Assembly: GCA_020346205.1 (NCBI GenBank)
Contig: CP070776.1
Coordinates: 812,173 to 819,579 of the forward strand
Length of the DNA stretch: 7,407 bases
Source: Deltaproteobacteria bacterium
GTDB lineage: Bacteria; Desulfobacterota; Desulfobulbia; Desulfobulbales; BM004
Reading direction: 5' to 3'
Shown here: piece after piece, positions 1-5,130 of the stretch
How the letters are laid out: the number at the start of each line of letters is the position of its first letter
Numbering within the stretch: position 1 is the first letter of the stretch
Notes under the pieces: generated by a model
What the model saw: only the letters and a program-made list of their open reading frames with translations
Databases searched by the model: none
Told to the model about the DNA's origin: nothing
Position numbers and translations under genes: made by a program

Positions 1-316
1 CATCAATTACAGTTGGCATCCAGCCTTTTTTTAAACCGACCGCTTTAGCCAGGGCCTGGCCGCGTCCACCACCATGTTTCAGCCGGTATGTCATGGTTTT
101 GCTTGTAAAGCTCACCATGACAGGTTTGAACCCTTTCCTGCCGGTCTGCGTCAGGGCAAGGCCTTCAGAAGAATAAAGCAGCAAAAATTCATATTTTTCG
201 CTAATGCTCTGCACCAAAGGGATGGAAAGCTTCCTGGAAAGGTTTAAGGCCCTGTCATAAAGCTCAACCTCAGAGGGGCTGATTGCTATGGCTACTGTTT
301 TGTTGCTATGAATCAC
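1..316 (-). CDS. rsmJ: 16S rRNA (guanine-N2) methyltransferase RsmJ, N-terminal part (cut by left edge)
   Basis: The first 105 codons of a minus-strand gene are visible; the rest lies beyond position 1. Near the end of the visible part the protein reads YRLKHGGGRGQALAKAVGLK, then about six residues, then VID. This matches the RsmJ (YhiQ) signature, in which RRKFGGGRGEAVAKAVGIK precedes the SAM-binding VVDATAGLGRD loop; the next, incomplete codon begins with G, as Ala would. RsmJ methylates G1516 of 16S rRNA using S-adenosylmethionine. I chose GTG at 314-316 as the start: the frame is open up to a stop at 359-361, but no ATG or TTG lies between, only an ATA at 353-355. The ribosome site is weak, so the start is uncertain. 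The gene is divergent from kdsB. The catalytic part cannot be checked here, so the family call rests on the N-terminal motif. Confidence 0.8.
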   Translation of the reverse strand, partial: MIHSNKTVAIAISPSEVELYDRALNLSRKLSIPLVQSISEKYEFLLLYSSEGLALTQTGRKGFKPVMVSFTSKTMTYRLKHGGGRGQALAKAVGLKKGWMPTVID

Positions 317-355
317 GATATTTTTGTATAAAAAGGTATCAAGTGGCCCAAATAT

Positions 356-384
356 TTGTTAAATAAGCTGCATATTATTAGATT
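356..384 (+). promoter_or_regulatory. possible sigma70-like promoter for kdsB
   Basis: TTGTTA (356-361) and TAGATT (379-384) are separated by 17 bases, each matching four of six consensus positions. They lie in an A+T-rich gap between the divergent rsmJ and kdsB genes, about 40 bases before the kdsB start. This is a weak match, and other hexamer pairs could be chosen in such A+T-rich DNA. Confidence 0.25.
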
Positions 385-426
385 AAATTTTACCTATCAT
401 ACCCGTATCAAAACGATAAGGAAACC

Positions 427-1197
427 ATGGATCATCACGATATAGCAGATCCCAAAGTTGTGGCAATTATTCCGGCCCGATATCATTCCAACCGGTTCGA
501 AGGTAAACCTGTTGCTCCCATACTTGGAAAGCCAATGATACAGCATGTATACGAAAGGGCCCTTTCCGTGCCAATACTCTCCAGGGTTGTGGTAGCAACC
601 GATGACGAGCGCATAGCAGACTGTGTAAAAGCCTTTGACGGAGAGGTGGTCATGACGCGGTCTGATCATGCCTCCGGTACTGACAGGCTTGCTGAAGCTG
701 CAACCAAGCTGGACATCCCGGAGCAGGATGTAGTGGTCAATATCCAGGGAGACCAGCCTCTTTTTCCGGCAGAAGTTGTTGAGCAGGTTGCCCGCCCGCT
801 ACTCGATGATCCGGCCCTACCCATGTCCACCCTGATCTATAAAATAGTTCGCAAGGAGGAAATAGGAGATCCTAATCATGTAAAAACCGTTTTTGACCGG
901 AACGGCTATGCCCTTTATTTTTCACGCTCATCCATACCATTCCAGAGAGATCCGAACGAGGTTGTGGAACCCACCTATTACAAACATCTTGGCTTTTATG
1001 GTTACCGCAAGGGGTTTCTCCTTACATTTGTAAGTCTGCCGGAAGGTGAATGGGAGCGGTTTGAGAAGTTGGAGCAGCTGAGGGCCCTTGAATTCGGTTA
1101 CAGAATCAAGGTTGTGCTCACAAAACATGATTCTGTTGAAGTTGATACCATACATGACTTGAAACGAGTTGAGGAAATTCTGCGCAGCCAGCAGTAG
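427..1197 (+). CDS. kdsB: 3-deoxy-manno-octulosonate cytidylyltransferase (CMP-Kdo synthetase)
   Basis: Couples CTP to Kdo, giving CMP-Kdo and pyrophosphate. This is the activation step that feeds Kdo into the lipid A inner core, and the enzyme is cytosolic. The 256-residue length is normal for KdsB. Visible motifs are the N-terminal nucleotide-binding segment IPARYHSNRFEGKP (residues 15-28) followed by GKPMIQHVYERA, VVATDDERI (55-63), SGTDRLAEAA (83-92), NIQGDQPLFP (105-114, with the metal-binding Asp109) and VDTIHDL near the C-terminus (239-245). E. coli KdsB has QGDEP where this protein has QGDQP; I treat that as family variation. The ATG at 427 is preceded by AAGGAA at 418-423. It is followed after 53 bases by mdh on the same strand, probably in one operon. 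Its presence implies a Kdo-containing outer membrane. Confidence 0.96.
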   Translation: MDHHDIADPKVVAIIPARYHSNRFEGKPVAPILGKPMIQHVYERALSVPILSRVVVATDDERIADCVKAFDGEVVMTRSDHASGTDRLAEAATKLDIPEQDVVVNIQGDQPLFPAEVVEQVARPLLDDPALPMSTLIYKIVRKEEIGDPNHVKTVFDRNGYALYFSRSSIPFQRDPNEVVEPTYYKHLGFYGYRKGFLLTFVSLPEGEWERFEKLEQLRALEFGYRIKVVLTKHDSVEVDTIHDLKRVEEILRSQQ

Positions 1198-1250
1198 GAT
1201 TTGCAGAATTATTGCTATTTAGAATAACAATAAAGAAAAAGGTTTGAACA

Positions 1251-2177
1251 ATGCGAAAGAAAATTACAATCATTGGTGCAGGTAATGTTGGTGCAACCGC
1301 AGCCCATTGGGCGGTTGTCCGTGGTCTTGGTGATGTGGTTCTACTGGATGTTGTGGAAGGTGTGCCGCAGGGTAAAGCTCTTGACCTCTGGCAATCCGGC
1401 CCGGTGGAGAATTTTGCCTGGGGAGTAAAAGGCAGCAATGATTATGCCGACACTGCAGGCTCGGATATTGTTATTATAACTGCCGGCCTGGCAAGGAAAC
1501 CAGGGATGTCCAGGGATGACCTGCTGGCCAAGAACGTTGCCATAGTAAAGGCGTGCACGGAAGAGGCTGTTAAACATTCACCGGACTGTGTTCTGATCGT
1601 AGTAACAAATCCGATTGATGCCATGGTATACACCTCTTTTAAAATTTCGGGGTTTCCGCGTAACAGGGTGATAGGCATGGCCGGGGTTCTTGATTCAGCC
1701 CGCTACCGTACCTTTCTTGCCGATGCCCTCGGCGTTGCACCAGGAGATGTAAATGCAATGGTCATGGGGATTCACGGTGATAATATGCTGCCCCTGGTTC
1801 GCTTGGCCAATGTTGCAGGTATACCGATAACCGATCTTCTTTCTGAAGATAAGATCAATGAAATTGTCAAGCGCACCCAGATGGGCGGTATAGAGATTGT
1901 AAACCACCTGAAAACAGGAAGCGCTTTTTATACACCTGGCCTCTCAGCTGTTGATATGGCCGAAGCCATTGTCAAGGACTCCAAAAGGGTCCTCCCATGT
2001 GCCGCATATCTTGACGGGGAATTCGGAATATCAGGATGTTTCCTAGGGGTGCCGGTTGTTCTTGGCGACAAGGGTGTTGAGCGTATCGTGGAGTTTGAAC
2101 TTACCAGTGAGGAAAAGGATGCACTGGACGAGTCCGTGGCTGCAGTACAGAATCAGATGGCTGCCACCGGCCTTTAA
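1251..2177 (+). CDS. mdh: malate dehydrogenase, LDH-like (NAD-dependent)
   Basis: Interconverts malate and oxaloacetate with NAD(H) in the TCA cycle. The 308-residue length fits the LDH-like Mdh group. The Rossmann motif [10 protein letters not shown] is at residues 9-18, and Asp33 at the end of the second strand favours NAD over NADP. The substrate loop [13 protein letters not shown] (80-92) has Arg82 and Arg88. Arg82 takes the place of the Gln found in lactate dehydrogenases and points to malate. VTNPID lies at 118-123, and the Asp148/Arg151 pair at 148-151. The catalytic His175 is in [10 protein letters not shown], where the family usually has GGHGD. The ATG at 1251 follows AAAAAGG at 1236-1242. 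The gene lies between kdsB and the CofD-like gene, all on the plus strand with short gaps. The 53-base gap before it holds only an A+T-rich imperfect hairpin (1209-1233) and no clear terminator. Confidence 0.94.
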   Translation: MRKKITIIGAGNVGATAAHWAVVRGLGDVVLLDVVEGVPQGKALDLWQSGPVENFAWGVKGSNDYADTAGSDIVIITAGLARKPGMSRDDLLAKNVAIVKACTEEAVKHSPDCVLIVVTNPIDAMVYTSFKISGFPRNRVIGMAGVLDSARYRTFLADALGVAPGDVNAMVMGIHGDNMLPLVRLANVAGIPITDLLSEDKINEIVKRTQMGGIEIVNHLKTGSAFYTPGLSAVDMAEAIVKDSKRVLPCAAYLDGEFGISGCFLGVPVVLGDKGVERIVEFELTSEEKDALDESVAAVQNQMAATGL

Positions 2178-2215
2178 AATAAGCTGTTTTTGTTAAATTA
2201 TCAGAAGCCGCACCT

Positions 2216-4543
2216 ATGAGTTCGACAAAGGCAATAGAAGACTGTTTGACCTTTCTGGGGAGCCTTATCCAGTCGCCTCTTGATCTCCTGCCACACCAGG
2301 ATTTTGCAGAAAAACTCATATATCTTGAGCTGCAGGGGCCCCCTGATGGTCTGCCCAATAAGGTAACTGCCGCATTGGATGACCTGGCTTCCTCGCTGTC
2401 TCAGTTTGATGTAAAAAACACCAAGGTAGTTGTCCTTGGGGGAGGCACCGGCCTCTCAAATATTATTGGCGGTGACAGTAGACTGCAAAGCTGGCCAGAG
2501 GAGCCTTTCCGCGGCCTGAAGGATATTTTTCCGCAAACAAAAGCTATCGTCTGTGTAACAGATGATGGGGGTTCCACCGGGGAGCTGTTAAAAGACTTGC
2601 CTCTCATAGCCCTGGGTGACCTTCGTCATGTCCTGCTCTCATCAATAAGGAAAAAAAGCCTTCAGGATAAATACGGGTTAGATGAAACCCAATGTTTGCA
2701 GGTATCCAGGGTTCTGCATGAACTGTTTAATTACCGTTTTGACAGTCACCCTGGATCAATGGAAAAGATCAGCGCTGAAACTGGCTTTGACGCTGCATTG
2801 CTCCCCGGTCCTATGCACGATTACCTCGCCGGACTTCTGGAAATGCTTTTCACTGATCCGGGTCTGGAAAAATTGTTATCCAGACCGCATTGCCTTGGGA
2901 ATCTTCTCCTGGCAGCAGCTATTTGGCAGGAAGCTGATGAATCAATCCATAAAGATCATAAAACCGAATCCTGCCATATGCCTTATACCAATGCTTACCA
3001 GGGACTGAAGCAATTGTGCAGGGCTATGGCACTGGCTGAAGATGCTGTTATGCCCTGTTCAATTACCCCTGCAGGGCTGCAGGTTTTATACAGTAACGGG
3101 ACCCTGGTTTCAGGTGAGTATAAATCAAGCCATGCCCGTAGAGGGTATCCAGTGGATCGCCTGTTTGTAAGCTTTGTGGAGGAACCAAAATTACCGGACG
3201 GGTTGCTCAATACCTTGAAAACAGCTGATGTCATTATCCTGGCACCCGGCAGCCTCTATACAAGCACAATACCTATCTTTCAGGTTCCAGGACTGGCTGA
3301 AGCTGTGTGCAGTAATGAAAAAGCGCTGAAGATCCTTGTTTCGAACCTTTGGGTCCAGAAAGGCGAAACCGATGTTGTGCGTGAAGATCCTAAAAGACGT
3401 TTTTATGTATCTGACCTCATAAAGGCATACCACCGTAACATTCCTGGAGGAGTCAGGGGGCTTTTCAGCCATGTACTGTCATTGGGACTGCAGGATATTT
3501 CCGGTTCCATCCTACAGAATTATGCCATGGAAGACAAAGTCCCGATTTTCCTGGACAGGGAAAAAATAGGGGCCCTGGGATTCAAGTCCATCGAGGCTGG
3601 TATTTTCTCTCAAGCCGCGCTCCGGGAACGCAACGTTATACAGCATGATCCAGGAATGCTTGCCCGGGCAACCCGTACCCTGGTTGCATCAATGTCGCTG
3701 CAGCTGCAGAACCAGGATAGCAGTAAAGAAATATCTGAGAATCTGCCTGGCAGCTTCAGCATGAAACAGGCCCTGGTGCAAAAAGACAACCTGTATCCCT
3801 GCAAAAGGTACACAGCACTGCAGAAATGGCTGGATGAGGTCAGTATCAGGCAAGAAACCGGTAGTGAAGATATATCCGGGAGATTGCTGAATATTCTCTG
3901 GTTCCACCAGGATATTCTTTTGGGCCATATGTCCAATATTAAGGCTATAGAGGTAATAGACCGGGCAACGTGGTCGCGCAGCCAGGAATGGGACAATGTG
4001 TACTCATTTTACGACCCGGTGGACAGCACAATAAAGATCTGCCAGGATGTTGTGACAGAAAAGAAACGCCTTGAGCAGGCTTTTCTGGTGGCCCTGGGGC
4101 AGGCCCTTTTGGGCAATTATGCCGCTGCTAAAGAAATGGAAGCCGTCAAACAGGACGGAGAAGCTGTTGGAAAGATGTTCAGGCTTACTGTCAGGCAACC
4201 TGCAGACAGAAATACGTTTTTTTCCGACCAGGAATTGTCCCAGTATTTAAAGCTGGCCAGGATGAAAAGATCTGAGTCTAACACACTACTGTACACAAGA
4301 CTGGTTAACGGAAATGAAGGTTTTACCCCACCAGGACTGCTTTTTGGGCTTATTTATGCCTGGTACCTGGATAATCGCTTAGCAGAGCACGTGGAGTATA
4401 AAATGGCGGTAATGCGCACTGATATATCTGACCTCATACCTGAGCAGGTGAGAGTGCATGCAAGAAGAAGGGCCCTTGTGGAATTCTTCCGCCGTTCAGT
4501 TTTTTGCCATTCCTCACAAATGTATGATGAAATACCTGTATAA
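2216..4543 (+). CDS. CofD/YvcK-family protein (gluconeogenesis-factor-like) with long extra C-terminal region
   Basis: The core belongs to the CofD/YvcK family. KVVVLGGGTGLSNIIGG (residues 70-86) is the nucleotide-binding loop, followed by CVTDDGGSTGELL (113-125), ALGDLRHVL (132-140), ILAPGSLYTSTIP (341-353) and NLWVQKGETD (377-386). CofD transfers a lactyl phosphate to make F420. YvcK relatives bind UDP-sugars and are needed for growth on gluconeogenic carbon sources and for cell shape. Those relatives are roughly 300-450 residues long, whereas this one has 775: about 68 residues precede the core and about 285 follow it (490-775). I recognise no domain in the tail; it looks soluble, mixed-charge and largely helical, and has no clear membrane segment. 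No F420 biosynthesis gene is visible, so a YvcK-like regulatory role is more likely than CofD activity, as inference. The ATG at 2216 has only a weak AGAAG (2203-2207) ahead. It lies 38 bases after mdh, probably in the same operon. Confidence 0.85.
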   Translation: MSSTKAIEDCLTFLGSLIQSPLDLLPHQDFAEKLIYLELQGPPDGLPNKVTAALDDLASSLSQFDVKNTKVVVLGGGTGLSNIIGGDSRLQSWPEEPFRGLKDIFPQTKAIVCVTDDGGSTGELLKDLPLIALGDLRHVLLSSIRKKSLQDKYGLDETQCLQVSRVLHELFNYRFDSHPGSMEKISAETGFDAALLPGPMHDYLAGLLEMLFTDPGLEKLLSRPHCLGNLLLAAAIWQEADESIHKDHKTESCHMPYTNAYQGLKQLCRAMALAEDAVMPCSITPAGLQVLYSNGTLVSGEYKSSHARRGYPVDRLFVSFVEEPKLPDGLLNTLKTADVIILAPGSLYTSTIPIFQVPGLAEAVCSNEKALKILVSNLWVQKGETDVVREDPKRRFYVSDLIKAYHRNIPGGVRGLFSHVLSLGLQDISGSILQNYAMEDKVPIFLDREKIGALGFKSIEAGIFSQAALRERNVIQHDPGMLARATRTLVASMSLQLQNQDSSKEISENLPGSFSMKQALVQKDNLYPCKRYTALQKWLDEVSIRQETGSEDISGRLLNILWFHQDILLGHMSNIKAIEVIDRATWSRSQEWDNVYSFYDPVDSTIKICQDVVTEKKRLEQAFLVALGQALLGNYAAAKEMEAVKQDGEAVGKMFRLTVRQPADRNTFFSDQELSQYLKLARMKRSESNTLLYTRLVNGNEGFTPPGLLFGLIYAWYLDNRLAEHVEYKMAVMRTDISDLIPEQVRVHARRRALVEFFRRSVFCHSSQMYDEIPV

Positions 4544-4552
4544 TCATACAGG
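4535..4552 (+). terminator. hairpin over the end of the CofD-like gene, weak terminator candidate
   Basis: CCTGTAT (4535-4541) pairs perfectly with ATACAGG (4546-4552) across a four-base AATC loop, and the stop codon TAA (4541-4543) lies within it. The following bases (CTCATAATTTCATTATTTC) are T-rich but do not form an uninterrupted T tract, so intrinsic termination is only possible. CTGTATAAT in its left arm also occurs in the regulatory repeat at 4912-4920. Confidence 0.35.
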
Positions 4553-4734
4553 CTCATAATTTCATTATTTCACTATTCCCAAAAAAAAATCCTCAATTAA
4601 GCAATTCTCAAGCAATATCCGATTTTTCATTGTTTTTGATTTTTCAATAAGAAAGTTTAGGGGACAGTGAAAACTAAATCAGGTCTTCTTAATATTTCTT
4701 ATCAATTTAATAGGCAGGTGACGTGTTTTAATGC

Positions 4735-4751
4735 ATTTATACTGTATAAAT
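4735..4751. promoter_or_regulatory. palindromic site 1 (perfect dyad)
   Basis: ATTTATAC-T-GTATAAAT is a perfect 8-1-8 inverted repeat and the most symmetrical member of the array. It has TATAC in place of the TAGAC arm used by most later copies. Confidence 0.7.
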
Positions 4752-4767
4752 AAAAATGGGCATAAAT

Positions 4768-4784
4768 TTATATACAGTATAAAT
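4768..4784. promoter_or_regulatory. palindromic site 2
   Basis: TTATATAC-A-GTATAAAT, whose core TATACAGTATA is a perfect dyad. It is centred 33 bases (about three helical turns) after site 1 and has the opposite central base, so the two sites also form an inverted pair. Confidence 0.65.
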
Positions 4785-4904
4785 AGAAGCAAATGGCGTT
4801 TAATGGTATTAGGTTCATTCCAAACGGCATTACCATGGGCTATTAGTATCTATTTCATAGTTAATATTAAACTTATTGTAAGAAATTAAAGAAACACAAT
4901 GTTT

Positions 4905-4921
4905 AGTTGAACTGTATAATT
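4905..4921. promoter_or_regulatory. palindromic site 3 (half-site strong on the right)
   Basis: AGTTGAAC-T-GTATAATT. The right arm fits the consensus and the left arm is degenerate. AACTGTATAAT (4910-4920) forms a 10-of-11 inverted repeat with ATTAGACAGTT at 4929-4939, across an eight-base spacer. Confidence 0.55.
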
Positions 4922-4927
4922 ATTTGT

Positions 4928-4944
4928 AATTAGACAGTTAAATG
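4928..4944. promoter_or_regulatory. palindromic site 4 (half-site strong on the left)
   Basis: AATTAGAC-A-GTTAAATG. The left arm TTAGAC fits the consensus. Its centre is 23 bases after site 3, the closest pair in the array. Confidence 0.55.
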
Positions 4945-4959
4945 GGCCATGAAAAAAAT

Positions 4960-4976
4960 ATTTAGACTGTATAAAA
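4960..4976. promoter_or_regulatory. palindromic site 5, just upstream of promoter P1
   Basis: ATTTAGAC-T-GTATAAAA is a full consensus copy. It ends six bases before the TTGACA hexamer of the candidate promoter P1, a position where a bound regulator could contact polymerase. Confidence 0.7.
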
Positions 4977-4982
4977 AAAAGC

Positions 4983-5011
4983 TTGACATGTGGTTTTTAG
5001 TATTGTACTGT
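4983..5011 (+). promoter_or_regulatory. candidate promoter P1 for the cyclase operon
   Basis: A perfect TTGACA (4983-4988) is followed after 17 bases by TACTGT (5006-5011), which matches only three of six -10 positions. Site 6 of the array overlaps this -10 element. A perfect -35 with a poor -10 is typical of a promoter that needs or is blocked by a regulator. Transcripts would start near 5018 and carry an untranslated leader of about 110 bases. Confidence 0.45.
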
Positions 5012-5017
5012 CTAGGC
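5001..5017. promoter_or_regulatory. palindromic site 6, overlapping the P1 -10 element
   Basis: TATTGTAC-T-GTCTAGGC is the weakest copy: it keeps the ACTGT centre and a GTCTA right arm (TAGAC read on the other strand). Binding here would cover the -10 of P1, suggesting repression. Confidence 0.5.
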
Positions 5018-5036
5018 GAAGTAAAAATTACGGTCT

Positions 5037-5053
5037 ATTTAGACAGTATAAAA
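5037..5053. promoter_or_regulatory. palindromic site 7, overlapping the P2 -35 element
   Basis: ATTTAGAC-A-GTATAAAA differs from site 5 only at the central base. It contains the TAGACA hexamer of candidate promoter P2, so occupancy would compete with polymerase or place the protein directly over the promoter. Confidence 0.7.
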
Positions 5054-5069
5054 AGTAATAAATTATAAT
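5040..5069 (+). promoter_or_regulatory. candidate promoter P2 for the cyclase operon
   Basis: TAGACA (5040-5045, five of six) and a perfect TATAAT (5064-5069) are separated by 18 bases. Transcription would begin near 5076, giving a leader of about 55 bases before the ATG at 5131. The -35 is embedded in palindromic site 7, and site 8 lies just downstream of the expected start. This is the better of the two promoters by total consensus match. Confidence 0.5.
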
Positions 5070-5082
5070 TACTTTGGCATCT

Positions 5083-5099
5083 AAATAGACAGTAAGCTT
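5083..5099. promoter_or_regulatory. palindromic site 8, closest to the gene
   Basis: AAATAGAC-A-GTAAGCTT. The left arm TAGAC and the centre fit the consensus; the right arm does not. It lies about 32 bases before the cyclase start codon, within the leader of either candidate transcript. Confidence 0.5.
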
Positions 5100-5130
5100 A
5101 AAAGGCATCTTAATCGTAAGAGGTCATGTT

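Larger units (their letters stand above)
4735..5099. repeat. cluster of eight 17-bp palindromic repeats, likely operator array
   Basis: Eight copies share a five-base ACTGT/ACAGT centre flanked by inverted arms; my consensus is ATTTAGAC-W-GTATAAAW. Their centres are at 4743, 4776, 4913, 4936, 4968, 5009, 5045 and 5091, giving spacings of 33, 137, 23, 32, 41, 36 and 46 bases. The copies at 4960-4976 and 5037-5053 are identical except for the central base. The odd-length dyad suits a dimeric helix-turn-helix protein. The obvious candidate is the MerR-like cyclase encoded immediately downstream, but that assignment is inference. The copies are not separated by uniform spacers, so this is not a CRISPR array. 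Confidence 0.75.
4544..5130. other. A+T-rich 587-base intergenic region, regulatory rather than coding
   Basis: No open frame here looks like a gene. The visibly higher A+T content than in the flanking genes marks it off. From left to right it holds: poly-A and direct GATTTTTCA repeats (4621-4648), a GGGGACAGTGAAAAC stretch (4660-4674) flanked by TTTAG and CTAAA, the first pair of palindromic sites (4735-4784), a possible long-loop hairpin (4792-4801 with 4822-4831, one mismatch), and then six more palindromic sites with two candidate promoters leading into the cyclase gene. Positions 4544-4650 and 4835-4900 show nothing I can name. Confidence 0.6.

Noticed and set aside
928..1155. Antisense open frames inside kdsB, mdh, the CofD-like gene and the cyclase gene
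   Set aside because: They are opposite-strand shadows of strongly supported genes, with no ribosome site or recognisable protein motif.
1209..1233. Hairpin between kdsB and mdh as an intrinsic terminator
   Set aside because: The stem is almost entirely A-T pairs with one mismatch and is followed by an A-rich stretch rather than a T tract. It is more likely chance in A+T-rich DNA, and the genes look co-transcribed.
2216..4543. F420 biosynthesis gene cofD or a member of the GAK-type CofD cassette
   Set aside because: No other F420 biosynthesis gene, ATP-grasp enzyme or HPr-kinase-like gene is visible nearby, and the length and neighbours do not suit either role.
4792..4831. Hairpin between AATGGCGTTT and AAACGGCATT as an sRNA or riboswitch
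   Set aside because: It has one mismatch and a 20-base loop, with no T tract after it and no conserved riboswitch core recognised.
4949..5068. Short open frame beginning ATGAAAAAAAT in front of the cyclase gene (about 39 codons)
   Set aside because: It runs through palindromic sites 5-7 and both candidate promoters, has no clear ribosome site, and its composition is explained by A+T-rich regulatory DNA.
4735..5099. CRISPR array
   Set aside because: The repeats are only 17 bases, degenerate, on irregular spacing from 23 to 137 bases, and no cas gene is visible. They fit operators better.
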